From NCBI GenBank assembly GCA_950022655.1, contig OX465587.1:28709716-28773715 (forward strand): a DNA stretch of 64,000 nucleotides. Reading direction: 5' to 3'. The notes under the pieces are model-generated. The model saw nothing but the letters and a program-made list of their open reading frames with translations. It was not told the DNA's origin and made no database searches. The stretch is from Alentia gelatinosa (Eukaryota; Annelida; Polychaeta; Phyllodocida; Polynoidae). This document shows positions 38,177 through 49,621 of this stretch, piece by piece (position 1 is the first letter of the stretch; each line of letters begins with the position of its first letter). The position numbers and the translations under genes are program-made.

Positions 38177-41100
38177 ATGCCACCGAAGACCCCAGCGGAG
38201 CGTTCCCGACTTTACAGGGCCCGCCATCGGGAGGATCCGAAATATCGGAAGAGTGAACGGCGCCGGTGCCGTGAAAAGTATGTGAAGCGTGAGGATATGG
38301 AGCGGGAGAACGAGGAAAAAGCAACATTGGAACGGGAGAGGGTGCGAATCAACACCGCCCTGCACCGGCTGCGGAAACGCTCCGCTGGGGGACCTGATGG
38401 CCAACCCACTCAGGCAAGAGCATCTGCAAGTAAGTGGTTTACAATTTTTCACCTTACTAATAGATACATTCAGCAAAACTTTATTGAGTTATGTACGTAT
38501 GACTATTGATAGAATTCTTACACTTCTTATACACCAGGAATATTTTCAGTGTTAGAATATTCATTGCAAAGAGTAATTCTATTCCAAAGTAATAATGTTA
38601 TGAATCATACTTTATCACAATTTTTTCCTCACTCCCAACTTTCATCCCTGCTTACAAAAAAGGAAAGATTCAAATTTCAATCATCATTAAAGACATTATT
38701 TGGAAATGAGAACTAAATGCATGCTTGCATTATTTCCAACAGGAGACCAGAGGTATGCCGCACGGGCTTCAACGTCGGCAGCGGAAGACCCGCAAGCCCC
38801 CCCCTTTGATGACAGCCTCTCCTCATCCCAGGAGCCTCTCCCCTCCCTGGACTCCACATCCACAGGGGAGGAAAGTCAGCCACAGATGTTGACACGGTAA
38901 GTGTTAATTGTTTTAACTTAAATGAGTGTTGTTCTGTGCATAACAATGTTCTTTCCATGTTTTCTCAGTTTATTTCATGAATAAAATTCCACATGAAATA
39001 TATTTCCTGTCTTTCTTTTTTCATAACCACAACTCACATCACTCTTTCCATGTTTCTATTTTATAATACATGTTCTGTAAAATTTGCAAGTTGTTCTTTT
39101 TTATGTTTAAAGTTCACGGGCCAAGGCCAGGAAGACGACCATGGAGGAGGAGGTGCTGCAGGTCACACAACGTTCTTTGGAGAAGACCGGCTGGACCACT
39201 TAAAATTTTCTTCTTACAAGTTCATTGATCATCTGTGATTTTCCTTTTCATGTAACAATCTTCTACATTTTCAGATCTTTTTCAACCAATGAAGCTGGCC
39301 TTTCATTAATTGACATTCTTTACATGTTTCCACATTTTATCCATCAGTTTTTATGAATGTTCTTTGCATGTATCCTAGGGAACCCTTGAAAGTCAGAATG
39401 TCATTTGCTAGTCGTAGACGAGTGAACCGTCAAGTCAGCCGTACATTCAGGCAGCTTAAGAAAGAGAGGGAACAGAACAGCCGTCTACGCAGAGAGTTGT
39501 GGCGAATGAAAAAGAAGCTTAATAGAACTAAGCATGCAGAAAAGTCTAAGGTTTTAGATGGTGATTTGTATGTGGAGGCTGATGTAACAATCGGGTCAGA
39601 TCTAAATGATTCTTTCTTGGGGGCTGAAGCAATAATCAGGTCAGATGGGCTCAGCCCAAGTAAAGTTCCCAAAATAATGAAGTCTATGTCTGCTCAAGAT
39701 CTCCTTGTTTCAGCAATGAAAACAAGTATAAGTAAAACTGTGCGAAAGGATTTGTTGGCAAGTGAGCCCGTTCAAAGTAGTCGTTTGACAAGCGAGATAA
39801 GCCGTCAGCTTGATGTTGACCGGCGGTTACCGAAGAGAACCGAAAAGACCCAGCGTTGTACTTTGTCTGCCGAAAAGAAGGCCCATGTACTAGAGTTTCT
39901 TCTCAGGCCTGAGAACTCTATGACCCTTCCTGGTAAGAAGGATTGTATGACCTTTAAGAAAGAGAAGTTACAAATCTCTGTACTGCTTGACTTTATGTCC
40001 GTTTTGTACAAAAAGTATGTGTCCGAGTTTCCTGATCAAAAGATCGGTTTGGCATCGTTTCTTCGGGCTAGGCCCCGTAATATTCGTCTTGTTCATTACA
40101 TGAACCGCATGGTCTGTCTTTGTAAAAGACATCAAAACATGGCTCTTTTTTTGAAGGCTGTGAAGCCTCTAGGATTCATGCAAAATCCCGACAAATTCAT
40201 TGAGGTTGGGGATGACGTTCCCACCTTGGAAGCCAAACTTGAGGAATCTTTACCTGATGTTGTAACAACAGAACAGTGGAAGCGCTGTGAAGTGACATAT
40301 GGTGAAGGCCAAGTCACAAAGAAATTGAAGCTTGTCACAGAAATTCATGATAAGTCCAAATTCAAAGAGCTTTTTATCAAGGAGACAAAAGATTTTCAGT
40401 CGCATGCCGAAAGAGTGCATGTTCAGCATTCTCAGATTTTGACCCTCAAAAACAAGTTACCAACAAACCATGTAACAGCTCAGCTAGACTTTGCCCAAAA
40501 CTGGGCAATTCAGTATCACCAAGAGGTACAGAGTGCCTATTATTCCAAAGACGAGATCACTGTTCATCCTATTGTGGTTAGTTATATGCAGGATGAGAAG
40601 CTTCATCATAAATCATATGTCATGGTATCCGATGAACGAAGCCACATGGCAGGCACTGTGTTAGCATTTTTGCGTGCCTTGATCCCCAGACTCCAGATTG
40701 ACATTCCTGGGGTAGAGTTCATTCACTACCTCAGTGACTCCCCTACGTCACAATACAGAAATATTCACATGTTTGCCTTATTGAGCAAACATGCTGAAAT
40801 CTTTGGAATACCAGCAAGCTGGTCTTATTTTGAGTCAGGGCACGGGAAGGGCCCCTGTGATGGGGTGGGTGCAGCTTCAAAGCGCACAGCCGATTTGGCA
40901 GTGAAACGGGGGGCAAACATCCAATCAGCCACAGAATATGTGGCATGTGTACAGTCAGACACATCAGCAATGACGCACATTATTGTGACATGTGCAGAAG
41001 TCGCCATTTCTGCAAGTCAGCTAAAGGAATCCCTTGTCCCAACTGGTAAAGTGAAGGGCACTATGTCAACGCATGCAGCTGTTTCAAAACAGCCTGGCAC

Positions 41101-41605
41101 TGTCTCCCTGCGTGCAACTTCATGTTTCAAAGACTGCTGTTTTGTAAACGGCCAGTTCACATTGCACTGTGAGGGGTGGAAAGAGTATGAGCTGTTTGAA
41201 CGTCCTCAGCCTCAAACTGAGCCTGAGGAGGTTGAAGCAGCTGATCAGCTATTTGAACATACTCAGCCTCAAGCTGAGACTGAGGATGTTGAAATACCTG
41301 GCCGTTCTTGTATAGAAGGATTGGTACCTGATGACTATGTAGCTGTTGTTTATTCAGAGAAGTGGTTTGTGGCACAAATTCTGAATATCTCTGACCTTGT
41401 CACAGTCACTTTCATGTGGCCGACAAGCAGCCAATGTGATGTGTTCAAGTGGCCCAAAGGAAAGAGTGATGTGATGGATATTGAGACATCATCCATACTC
41501 ATGAAGGTTCCGGTACCAGTAGAGATTCGCCGGAGGAAGGGATGTTTCAGCATCTCTCCGGAGACAAGGAGGTCCATAATCCGGGCGTTTAAATCTTTCA
41601 AGTAA
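38177..41605 (+). CDS. Transposase-like protein of the 8.8-kb element (D-D-D/E core, Tudor/SH3-like C-terminus)
   Basis: Exons: 38177-38429 (basic, AERSRLYRARHRED-type start), 38743-38896 (Ser/Pro-rich), 39113-about 39161 (basic), then the long exon containing an open frame from Met at 39353 to the stop at 41603-41605 (750 codons). The exon 3/4 junction is unresolved. In the 750-aa numbering, the candidate catalytic residues are D379 (QLDFAQNW), D462 (YLSDSPTSQYRN) and D503 in GKGPCDGVGAASKR, or E494 nearby. Residues about 660-710 (VAVVYSEKWFVAQIL...FKWPKG) resemble a Tudor/SH3-like barrel. An acidic two-copy repeat (ending PQTEPEEVE, then PQAETEDVE) precedes it. Similar proteins occur widely in invertebrates as uncharacterised, often repetitive ORFs (from memory). 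Function as the mobilising enzyme is inferred from its position between the TIRs and the acidic triad. Confidence 0.75.
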
Positions 41606-41809
41606 TTTTTATAGTCAGAAAGTGAAACTGTTGGTATTTTATAAATGTATGAAGTAAAAAGAGATTTCACCCACCCCCTTCCCCTGCCCTGACTCAAAAG
41701 GATTTTATATTTACGAGTTAAAGACATGCAATCTTGTGCATGCATCTAGTATAGTAAGTGTTAAATGTGGTTGAATGTTTCAGCTTAAACTGTTTAAAAA
41801 GAAGTTTTA

Positions 41810-42508
41810 TATCAGAGGCGACCCACCACAGATTAAATATAGTCTGTGGTGGGTGGCCTCTGATACAAAGTATTGGCAAAGTATTTATACCAGAGGCCAC
41901 CCACCACAGATGCACTAATCTAGTTTGTGGTGGGCGCCTTCTGGTCAACAGTATTGGGTATAGCACAAAGTGCAAAGAGAGAGTTCACAGTTTTAAAAAG
42001 TATCAATAGTATGCATTTACATAAGAGGGCCCCCACCACAGATTATTTAGTCTGTGGTGGGTGCATGTGAGTACATGTGCATGTGCACATATAAATTTGT
42101 TATCTAAGCAAGATGATAGTATCAGTAAATACTATCATCTTGCTTAGCTAAGACATTTATAAATGTGCACATGTTCATACATACTCTAGTATTTACTTTT
42201 GAATGTATCACTGACCTGATTTTGCTCAGCCCTCCACACTTCAGGTCAAATTAGAAGGAAAACCCCTCAAAGATTAAAAATTATTAATGTCTGATGGGTT
42301 TTCCTTCTTATTTGACCTTTTTTTTCTGTGCATAGCACAACAAAAGTCAAACGTTTTAAAAAGGTAACTAATTAAGAGTAAAGCAAAGAAAATGTAATAC
42401 AACTCCTGTGTCAACCTGTGTAAGCCTTTTTTAAGTGGCAAATCAGAAGGGCCTCCCATAAAAGATTAAATATATGTTCAATCTTTTATGAGTGGCCCTT
42501 CTTATTTG
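41810..42508. other. Array of six hairpins 3' of the transposase
   Basis: Arms: H1 41810-41834/41841-41865; H2 41889-41910/41924-41945; H3 42029-42042/42050-42063; H4 42080-42121/42130-42173; H5 42243-42269/42292-42318; H6 42439-42467/42480-42508. H1-H3 share CCACCACAGA in the left arm and its complement in the right. H5 and H6 share CAAAT..AGAAGG and CCTTCTTATTTG. All loops are short, 6-22 bp. The array starts about 200 bp after the stop codon, so the hairpins could be in the transcript's 3' UTR. Confidence 0.85.
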
Positions 42509-42623
42509 ACTTTATTTTTGTGTTAAGTAACACAATCCTAGTGTTTGTGGGTGACAGTATGACCCACACAGTTAATGCAAGTGCAAAAAACACACATACG
42601 GTTTCTATCTGTTAAATATCTGC

Positions 42624-44853
42624 ATGACGTTACGGTAAATACATGCCTATTGTATTCACCGTAACGCCACTTTTACTGATTTCAGTTATAGAAAGGATTA
42701 TTAGATACAGTGAAAATAAGTCCCTTTGATTAGGTGGAATTGCACCTATGTACTACAGTACAAATAAGCTGTTCCAGTTGTGTATTGCTGTTTTAAGAAA
42801 GCTATGATGATAATTACAAATCAAACACACAATCGTATGTTGTACCAAGTTTGAATCAGATTGGCCTTTTCTGTACAATTATGTGGTTTCTAGTTATGCT
42901 TCATTGTGTTATCACACAGAAACAGGCGTTTATTTGTTGAAAATTCCAAATTATGTCTCCAGTAAGTTGAACTTGTTCAGCTGTGTGTGGTGTGTATTCA
43001 CCGTCACTTTTCAAGTATTCACCGCAACGTGATGTCTGTGGACATTAAAACCATGTGAAATTGTGCGAACTCTTTCCTTTCATCATGTATCAGGACGTTG
43101 AATGTCTAGAGTATCTTTTCAGACAGAAATATTAAGGTTTCGATGTATTTTGCTCTTCGCTTCTGGTTTGTGAAAGGTGGTGGAATGTTAAATTTCAACT
43201 TTTCAGTCTAAATTGATAAAAAAAAAAATCAAATTTGTACCAAATCGCTGCCTACCCAGCTTCTTCATTGTGTTATCACACAGAAACAGGCATTTATTTG
43301 TTGAAAATTCCAAATTATGTCTCCAGTAAGTTGAACTTGTTCAGCTGTGTGTGGTGTGTATTCACCGTCACTTTTCAAGTATTCACCGCAACGTGATGTC
43401 TGTGGACATTAAAACCATGTGAAATTGTGCGAACTCTTTCCTTTCATCATGTATCAGGACGTTGAATGTCTAGAGTATCTTTTCAGACAGAAATATTAAG
43501 GTTTCGATGTATTTTGCTCTTCGCTTCTGGTTTGTGAAAGGTGGTGGAATGTTAAATTTCAACTTTTCAGTCTAAATTGATAAAAAAAAAAATCAAATTT
43601 GTACCAAATCGCTGCCTACCCAGCTTCTTCATTGTGTTATCACACAGAAACAGGCATTTATTTGTTGAAAATTCCAAATTATGTCTCCAGTAAGTTGAAC
43701 TTGTTCAGCTGTGTGTGGTGTGTATTCACCGTCACTTTTCAAGTATTCACCGCAACGTGATGTCTGTGGACATTAAAACCATGTGAAATTGTGCGAACTC
43801 TTTCCTTTCATCATGTATCAGGACGTTGAATGTCTAGAGTATCTTTTCAGACAGAAATATTAAGGTTTCGATGTATTTTGCTCTTCGCTTCTGGTTTGTG
43901 AAAGGTGGTGGAATGTTAAATTTCAACTTTTCAGTCTAAATTGATAAAAAAAAAAATCAAATTTGTACCAAATCGCTGCCTACCCAGCTTCTTCATTGTG
44001 TTATCAAACAGGAAAAGGCGTTCATTTATTTTAAAATATCATTGTGTCTTCAGAAGTTTCTTCAATAGCCAACCTATTGTTTCTGTATCTTCCGTCACGC
44101 TTTATGTATTCACCGTAACGAAGTGATTTCGCATGTCAGAGGTACACTATGGGTGTTTTTCTTCTATAAAGTTAATATTAATGCAACCACACTAATAAAA
44201 AGATTATTTTTATTTACAACTATATGTGTTTGATTAATTCTTTTTAGAAATGTAGTTGATATTAATACATGTATACAGTTCTCTACAGCAGAAATATATT
44301 ACGTAAGTGGAAATTTATAATTTATTTGCCAATAAACACCTTCTAAAATAGAAGAATAGACCATAATAAAGTGAAAATAGATTTAAAATTACTGTATTTC
44401 CATACATTTATTGATACTAATTTTTACAAAGGTGATACTGCTGAAATGTACTTCCTGTATTCACCGTCACGCTATTTCACGACTTTTCCTAGATAGCACT
44501 GTGTGTACATAAGTAAAGACTTTCTCTAGGGGATTTGTTTTTGTGAAAGTACACATGTTAAAGTTAATGGACAAGAGTAAATAAATATCTAGAACTAACT
44601 GATACTTTTTTAATGTGTTCTGACAATAGAATATAAAATTTAAGTAAAGAAATAGCTGAATTTCTTTATAAATTACTGGAAATGGTATTGAAAAATATGG
44701 AAATGTACTAGGAGTAATGCCTAAAAAATCGTTTTCCCCTAAGGACATTTCCCTTTGCTATTAGAGTGCATTGGAAAATTTAATTTAGATACTAAGGATA
44801 TTTTCATATATCCAACCATTGCTTGCCAGGCCCAAACGTGACGGTGAATACAT
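42624..44853 (-). repeat. Right subterminal motif array, mostly opposite orientation
   Basis: Reverse copies (GTATTCACCGTCACG or the variants ...GCAACG and ...GTAACG) at about 42652-42667, 42994-43007, 43015-43029, 43358-43371, 43379-43393, 43722-43735, 43743-43757, 44106-44120 and 44457-44471. A degenerate forward copy lies near 42624-42643. The outermost copy, 44837-44853, is forward. The layout mirrors the left array. Confidence 0.85.
42897..43988 (+). repeat. Three near-identical 364-bp tandem units
   Basis: Units begin at about 42897, 43261 and 43625, with a decaying fourth start at 43989. The units differ at very few positions (for example GCGTTT versus GCATTT). Each carries two subterminal motifs 21 bp apart, so the triplication raises the motif dose on the right side. 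Confidence 0.9.
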
Positions 44854-45010
44854 GTGCTATGAGAACCATTTCTTTAGAAAATTCTCCTGAGATAACCATT
44901 TCAGAAAGGATGAGGAGATTTCAGGTATGTACACTTGAGACCCTTCTCTACCAGGAAAAAAATATAAGAAATCATTTAGGAAAGTTTTTTTGTTTTTTTT
45001 CTAAAATACG

Positions 45011-45043
45011 CAATTGTACATTTTTCGTGCAGGTGGCCCAGAT
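45011..45043 (-). repeat. Right 29-bp TIR and right target-site duplication (AGAT)
   Basis: The TIR at 45011-45039 is the exact reverse complement of the left TIR, followed by AGAT at 45040-45043. Confidence 0.85.
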
Positions 45044-45129
45044 CTAGAATTACTGATGGGCGAGCAAAAACTGTTTTGGGGGAAAAGCCATTTAATTAAA
45101 GTATACATTTCCTGAAAGCTGATACAATC

Positions 45130-46760
45130 TTGATAACCCCCGCTTATTGCTTAAATGCATATCGGATAATTCCACAGGCGCCACCTGGTGATTTTTAAAT
45201 ATTTTCAGTCATCAGTCAAAATCTTGGGAGTTATTCCAATTCTAAATGGGTAAATTTAATGTTTTGTCCAGTTTATCCAATTTTAAAAGGTATTATAGGC
45301 TAATTCACATTTGCTTGATTTACATAGGAAAAGTACTGAAAAATATGGTCATTTTCAATTCCTTCAAAAGCCGGGGCGGTGACCTATGATCTTTAAAACT
45401 TGAATGTGTAGTGCTAAACATACTATATTCTGGGAAAGTTTGAGGACAATGACATGGGTTTTACTATGCTAAAAACAACTTCCTAGAATGTCTATAGATT
45501 CTTTCATAAAATTGTTATGATATTGAGCTCTAAATAAAAAACTAGCGTGGTGACCAACAATTTTTAAGTTAGATATGTGCTCTACAGTAGGCCTACTAGG
45601 GGTTTATCATATTCATATATCATGAAAATGACATGGGTTTTAATTTACAGGCCAAATTTTCCAATATGCCAAGGCAATACAAATTGGTGCCACTTTGTGA
45701 TTTTAAAATATGAACAATTATCAATTCAAGTAGGTTCCATTGACTTATAATAATACCAAATTGGTGAAATATAACATTTTAACCATTGTGATCTTAAACC
45801 CAGTAGGTAAATTCTGTGAACTAACATTTGACTGATTTATATAGGAAATGTAAGGAAAAATATTGTTTTCTTAAATTCTTTCAATAACAAGGTCGGTGCC
45901 CTATGATAAAAACAAAATGTTATGTGTAGTAGGCTACTAGATTTATACATATACTATATTTCATGGTAGATTTGAAAAGAATAACATGGGTATTATTTCC
46001 AAGTCAAATTTACTGTTGCTGTCTTACTTTTAAGGGCTGGTTCCACCAACATGATGGATTTGCCCTGGTATGTCTTGTAGTGTATTACAATGATGTGATA
46101 TGTTGTACCTTCTATGTCGCCATATGTAGCACACAATGTCATGAGCTCGCAACAAATATGCATGTGATTCAAGATATAGCAAGACAATCAAATTGTGACT
46201 AATCTCGCTATGTCTTATGTGTTGGTGAAATCAGCACCTAAAGGCATATCGGACAATTTGGCGTGAAAATTAAAACCCATGTAATTTTCCTGAAAATTGA
46301 ATACAATGATCTCTAATTATTGTAGAACACATATCTGACTTAAACATCAGGGGTCACCGTGCTAGATTTTGATTTAGAGATCAATATTATGATTATTTTA
46401 TATTAGAATATATATATATATATTCTAAAAAGTTATTGTTCACATAGAAAAGCCCATGTCCATTTCCTCAAACTTTTACAGAATATAGTATATGCATAGT
46501 AGGCGTACTACCTATTTAGGTTTTAAAAAGTATAGGTCACTCTCCTTGTTTTTGGAAGAATTGAAGAAATCCATATTTTTCAGTACATTTCCTATATAAA
46601 TCAAGTAAATGAAAAAGGGCCTATTTCACCCATTGGATTAGGTCAAACTAGACAGAACTTAAATTTTGCTCTTTAGAGTCTGCAATTAATATGCCACAAT
46701 TAACCAATTTCAAAGGATGTACGGGAATATGTAAATTTCGCCAAGTTGCATCACTATGGA
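45130..46760. mobile_element. Foldback repeat cluster right of the large transposon
   Basis: Units in 45170-45960 (GATAATTCCACAGGCGCCAC, GTGACCTATGATCTTTAAAA, AAACATACTATATTCTGGGA) are complementary to words in 46240-46760 and to the MRM1 and DDX55 intron copies (22870-23275; about 8095-8275). A separate MITE (46029-46243) sits in the middle. No ORF of note. Confidence 0.6.
46029..46243 (+). mobile_element. MITE, AAGGGCTGGTTCCACCAACA family, copy 2
   Basis: The left end GGCTGGTTCCACCAACATGA and right end TGTGTTGGTGAAATCAGCACC are inverted. The copy is nested inside a larger foldback repeat cluster (45130-46760). Confidence 0.6.
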
Positions 46761-46783
46761 TTGTAGGATGTGCCTAAAGGGAA

Positions 46784-47124
46784 CCAAAGTGAACCCACTG
46801 AAACCACAGATACCCATTTACAAAACACCATTTCTGGATATAGGCGCTCAGTACTTTGACTATGTAGGTTCGAGATTATATGTGTCATTCTCCAATCTTT
46901 TAGATCCATATTTTTGATAAACTTAACAACTGTCATCGTAGCTTCGAGACAGAGATATTCAGAGACGATAGTAGTAAACTACACTTTGGAAGTAACAAAC
47001 GAGACCAAAACCAAAAGTCGAGCCTCAAACCCCCATAGGTTTAGCACTAAGCCTCATTCTTACTGGCCACTGGAAATTGGGTTTTTGTAAACGGGTATAA
47101 GTGGTTTCAGCGGGTTCACTTTGG
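46784..47124. mobile_element. MITE with CCAAAGTGAACCCACTGAAA termini
   Basis: Left CCAAAGTGAACCCACTGAAA plus CCAC; right end the complement with one change (GTGGTTTCAGCGGGTTCACT then TTGG). The inner similarity continues through ACCCATTTACAAAA. 341 bp, non-coding. Confidence 0.8.
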
Positions 47125-49620
47125 CTAGTTATAGGGTCGCCAAGCAATCTTAACCCTATCTCCTCCTGTTTTCAGATAATTCTTTCCCCTTGGTTCTTCC
47201 CGATCTTACCTCAGTCGGCACCACTGCTCCACTTCGGCGGCCGACTGGAGAACGAGGTTTTCCCAGTCCCCAGTGGATCAGCTTTCAATCTCTTCAAGCA
47301 CCACTAGAGTTTGAGCACCAACCATTAGGGGGATCGAGACCCTAGCTCCACTACAACTCCACTGTCGGCGACTGGGGACCGAACGGTCGGCAACCAAAAC
47401 AATTCCAATGGGTCTGCGCCATGGAGTATAGCCTCAAGGGAACATACAGATACTTCTTTTGATTTAAATGAAACTTGACTGCAACCACTCAGCTTGCGGA
47501 CTCCCCCTCCCGCCCGGTCGTAGACCAGGGGGAACGTTCCTCAATGGCGGGAGTGTGTCTACCGGAGTAGACTCCTGCCGCCCGCTTCACGCTCAAGGGA
47601 GACCGCTGCATCTCGTCATCGCGGTTTGCAGTCCGGAGTCAGTTTTACCTGACGTCCTGGCGATACATACTATAGAAGTGATCCCTAAAAATATGATCTT
47701 AACCCGGCTAAGGCTATGCAAATGTACTTATGATATATATACACAGCAAAAACCTGGTGTTTTTAAGTTTACTCACTAACCATATATCACTCCAGTGCAT
47801 TAAATCTACTTGTTTCACTACTCTAGGTTTATGGAGGTATGTTATTCTAGTAGTACTGATTCATTGACTTGTATATTTTGTATCATTGTATTTAGAAAGA
47901 GAGGAATTGTACTGCCTGGTGTTCTAAAATTCGTGAAACATGCTAGTGGTTCCCCCTGGTGATTAAACCTTGAGCTATCATATTGGACACGCTCCTTCTT
48001 TCATGCCGCTAGGGAACGTTCATTATTTATGGCAGGGGTGTTTTGGTGGTATGCGGATATCTCGGCCCCTTCGACACCTCGGCGGAAAGGTTTATGGATA
48101 GGGATAGGGTTATGGGAATGGTTTTCTGTTTGTTTTCTTCCCCAGAGAAAACCAAATTTGATTCCAAGATAGGATATGTTTTTTTCTTTGTTTTTTAAAA
48201 ATTTAGATTAAAGTATCTCTCATACAAATGAGTTCTTCCGATACAATCTGGAAGCAAAGGACAAATCTTCATTATCATGGTGATACATCGAAATCAAAAT
48301 GTCTAAATGGTTAGGGTTATCTCACATGTTTTGCAAGATACGTTTTTGTTTTGTAAGATTCTTTATTGTGGATAATAGACAAATACTATTATACAGCAAA
48401 GCTTGTGTCTTTGGAAATCCATATTTTGGCTAAGTAATCACATTGGAAGGTGTTTCCCGTTTTCGCGCATTAAGGCGTGAAAGCTGTGAATGCGGGCGGC
48501 CGAGGTGGCAAAGGGGCCGAGACATCTGGGAATCGTGTAGGTTTTGCACAGTGCATCCTTGAAAATTCCCCTTTGCGAATACCTCAAAGGGACTGCCCCC
48601 CCCCCCCCCCCCCCCATGCCAAGGCAAATACCCTCATATCAATCCACCCGGCAATAGTCTTAGCCTAAATAAATTCTCTCCCATTTAGACACGTAAAGTA
48701 GAATTAGCGGACACCCCACGTTAACGGACACATTTGCTTGTAACATATTCCTCTATTAGATGTTTATTCTAACCCCTTGTAAGTGGGCACCTCGTGTAAG
48801 CGTGTACAATAATCCCACTGTGTGAATGAAAGCTGCGCACCTCTAGGCGTACACTGGCCGAGCTACACTACGTTAGCTCTGGTCGGGTTAGATCCGTGGC
48901 CACCTTGAACCAGTAGCTGTACGTGTCTATCACTCTCCACCCAGATTGATTGTACTGCTTGGAGAGTGTGTCATTTGTATTCTCAACCCCAATTTAACAT
49001 TTCGTGGATATTCCAAAAAAAATAAATTGAATATAAAGCTAGGTTTTATTATCAATTTTTTAAGTTATTGATATTTCCTATTGAGTATTTCTGCTTTTAG
49101 AACCTACATACAACAAATTACCTGGTTTGAGGCACACACGGCAGATACCTATGTGATTTAAAGACAAATGCTGGTAGTTGGCTGATTTCTAAATTCTATT
49201 CAGATTTGCAAATAACTTAGGATAATATAAGTTCTATATATCAGCAAATAGAAAATGCAAAAAGAATGGCATGTCACCATGCTAACTTCTGTGTAAGTGC
49301 TTAACTTTTGGTGTCTAAGGGAAAATGCAATATTTTTATTTTGTTGCTAAATGACACTGATGTTCTATTGCTATTTTCAAATAATTCTGGATTATGATAG
49401 TTGGAAACATGTACAAATGAGAAATGCTAAAAAATACTATGTCACCATGCTAATTTCTATGGGAAGGTCATCTGAAAAGGTAAGTGTTTATCTATTGGTG
49501 TCTATGAGAAACTGCTATATTTTAATGGCCCCAGATGGCAGCACCAGTGTTAAACCAGGGGGCGTTTTGATACCTACCCGCATTTGTCTTTAACCCGACT
49601 AACCTCTTAGTCTGGATAAA
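47125..49620. other. Gene-free stretch without a recognised element
   Basis: I see no spliced or intact coding signal. There is a GC-richer block at about 47140-47660, a C run at 48596-48616, and a fragment of the CGTTAACGGACAC / CCCCTTGTAAGTGGGCAC MITE family at 48705-48800. Short ORFs here lack recognisable motifs. Confidence 0.5.
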
Positions 49621-49621
49621 G

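Larger units (their letters stand above)
36236..45039 (+). mobile_element. Complete 8.8-kb DNA transposon with 29-bp TIRs, 4-bp TSD and its own transposase gene
   Basis: Terminal inverted repeats 36236-36264 and 45011-45039 match at all 29 positions (begin GGGCCACCTGCACG, end TACAATTG). AGAT stands directly outside both ends (36232-36235 and 45040-45043). The pre-insertion site would read ...CTCTAGATCTAGAA..., centred on an AGATCT palindrome. The interior holds a spliced transposase-like gene (38177-41605), mirror-image subterminal repeats, six hairpins and three 364-bp tandem repeats. Perfect TIRs, an intact duplication and an undamaged 750-codon frame suggest a young, possibly active copy (inference). 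A 4-bp TSD and a D-D-D/E protein with a Q-x-R-N-like motif after the second Asp would fit a Sola-like superfamily, but I cannot confirm this without a Repbase search. Confidence 0.88.

Noticed and set aside
38177..41605. Fanzor/TnpB-type RNA-guided nuclease
   Set aside because: I considered this because of the hairpin array, but I see no RuvC-like DED pattern with the zinc-finger cysteines expected of that family.
36236..45039. Virus-like or Polinton-like element
   Set aside because: No polymerase, integrase, capsid or protease frame is visible; only the transposase-like gene and non-coding repeats.
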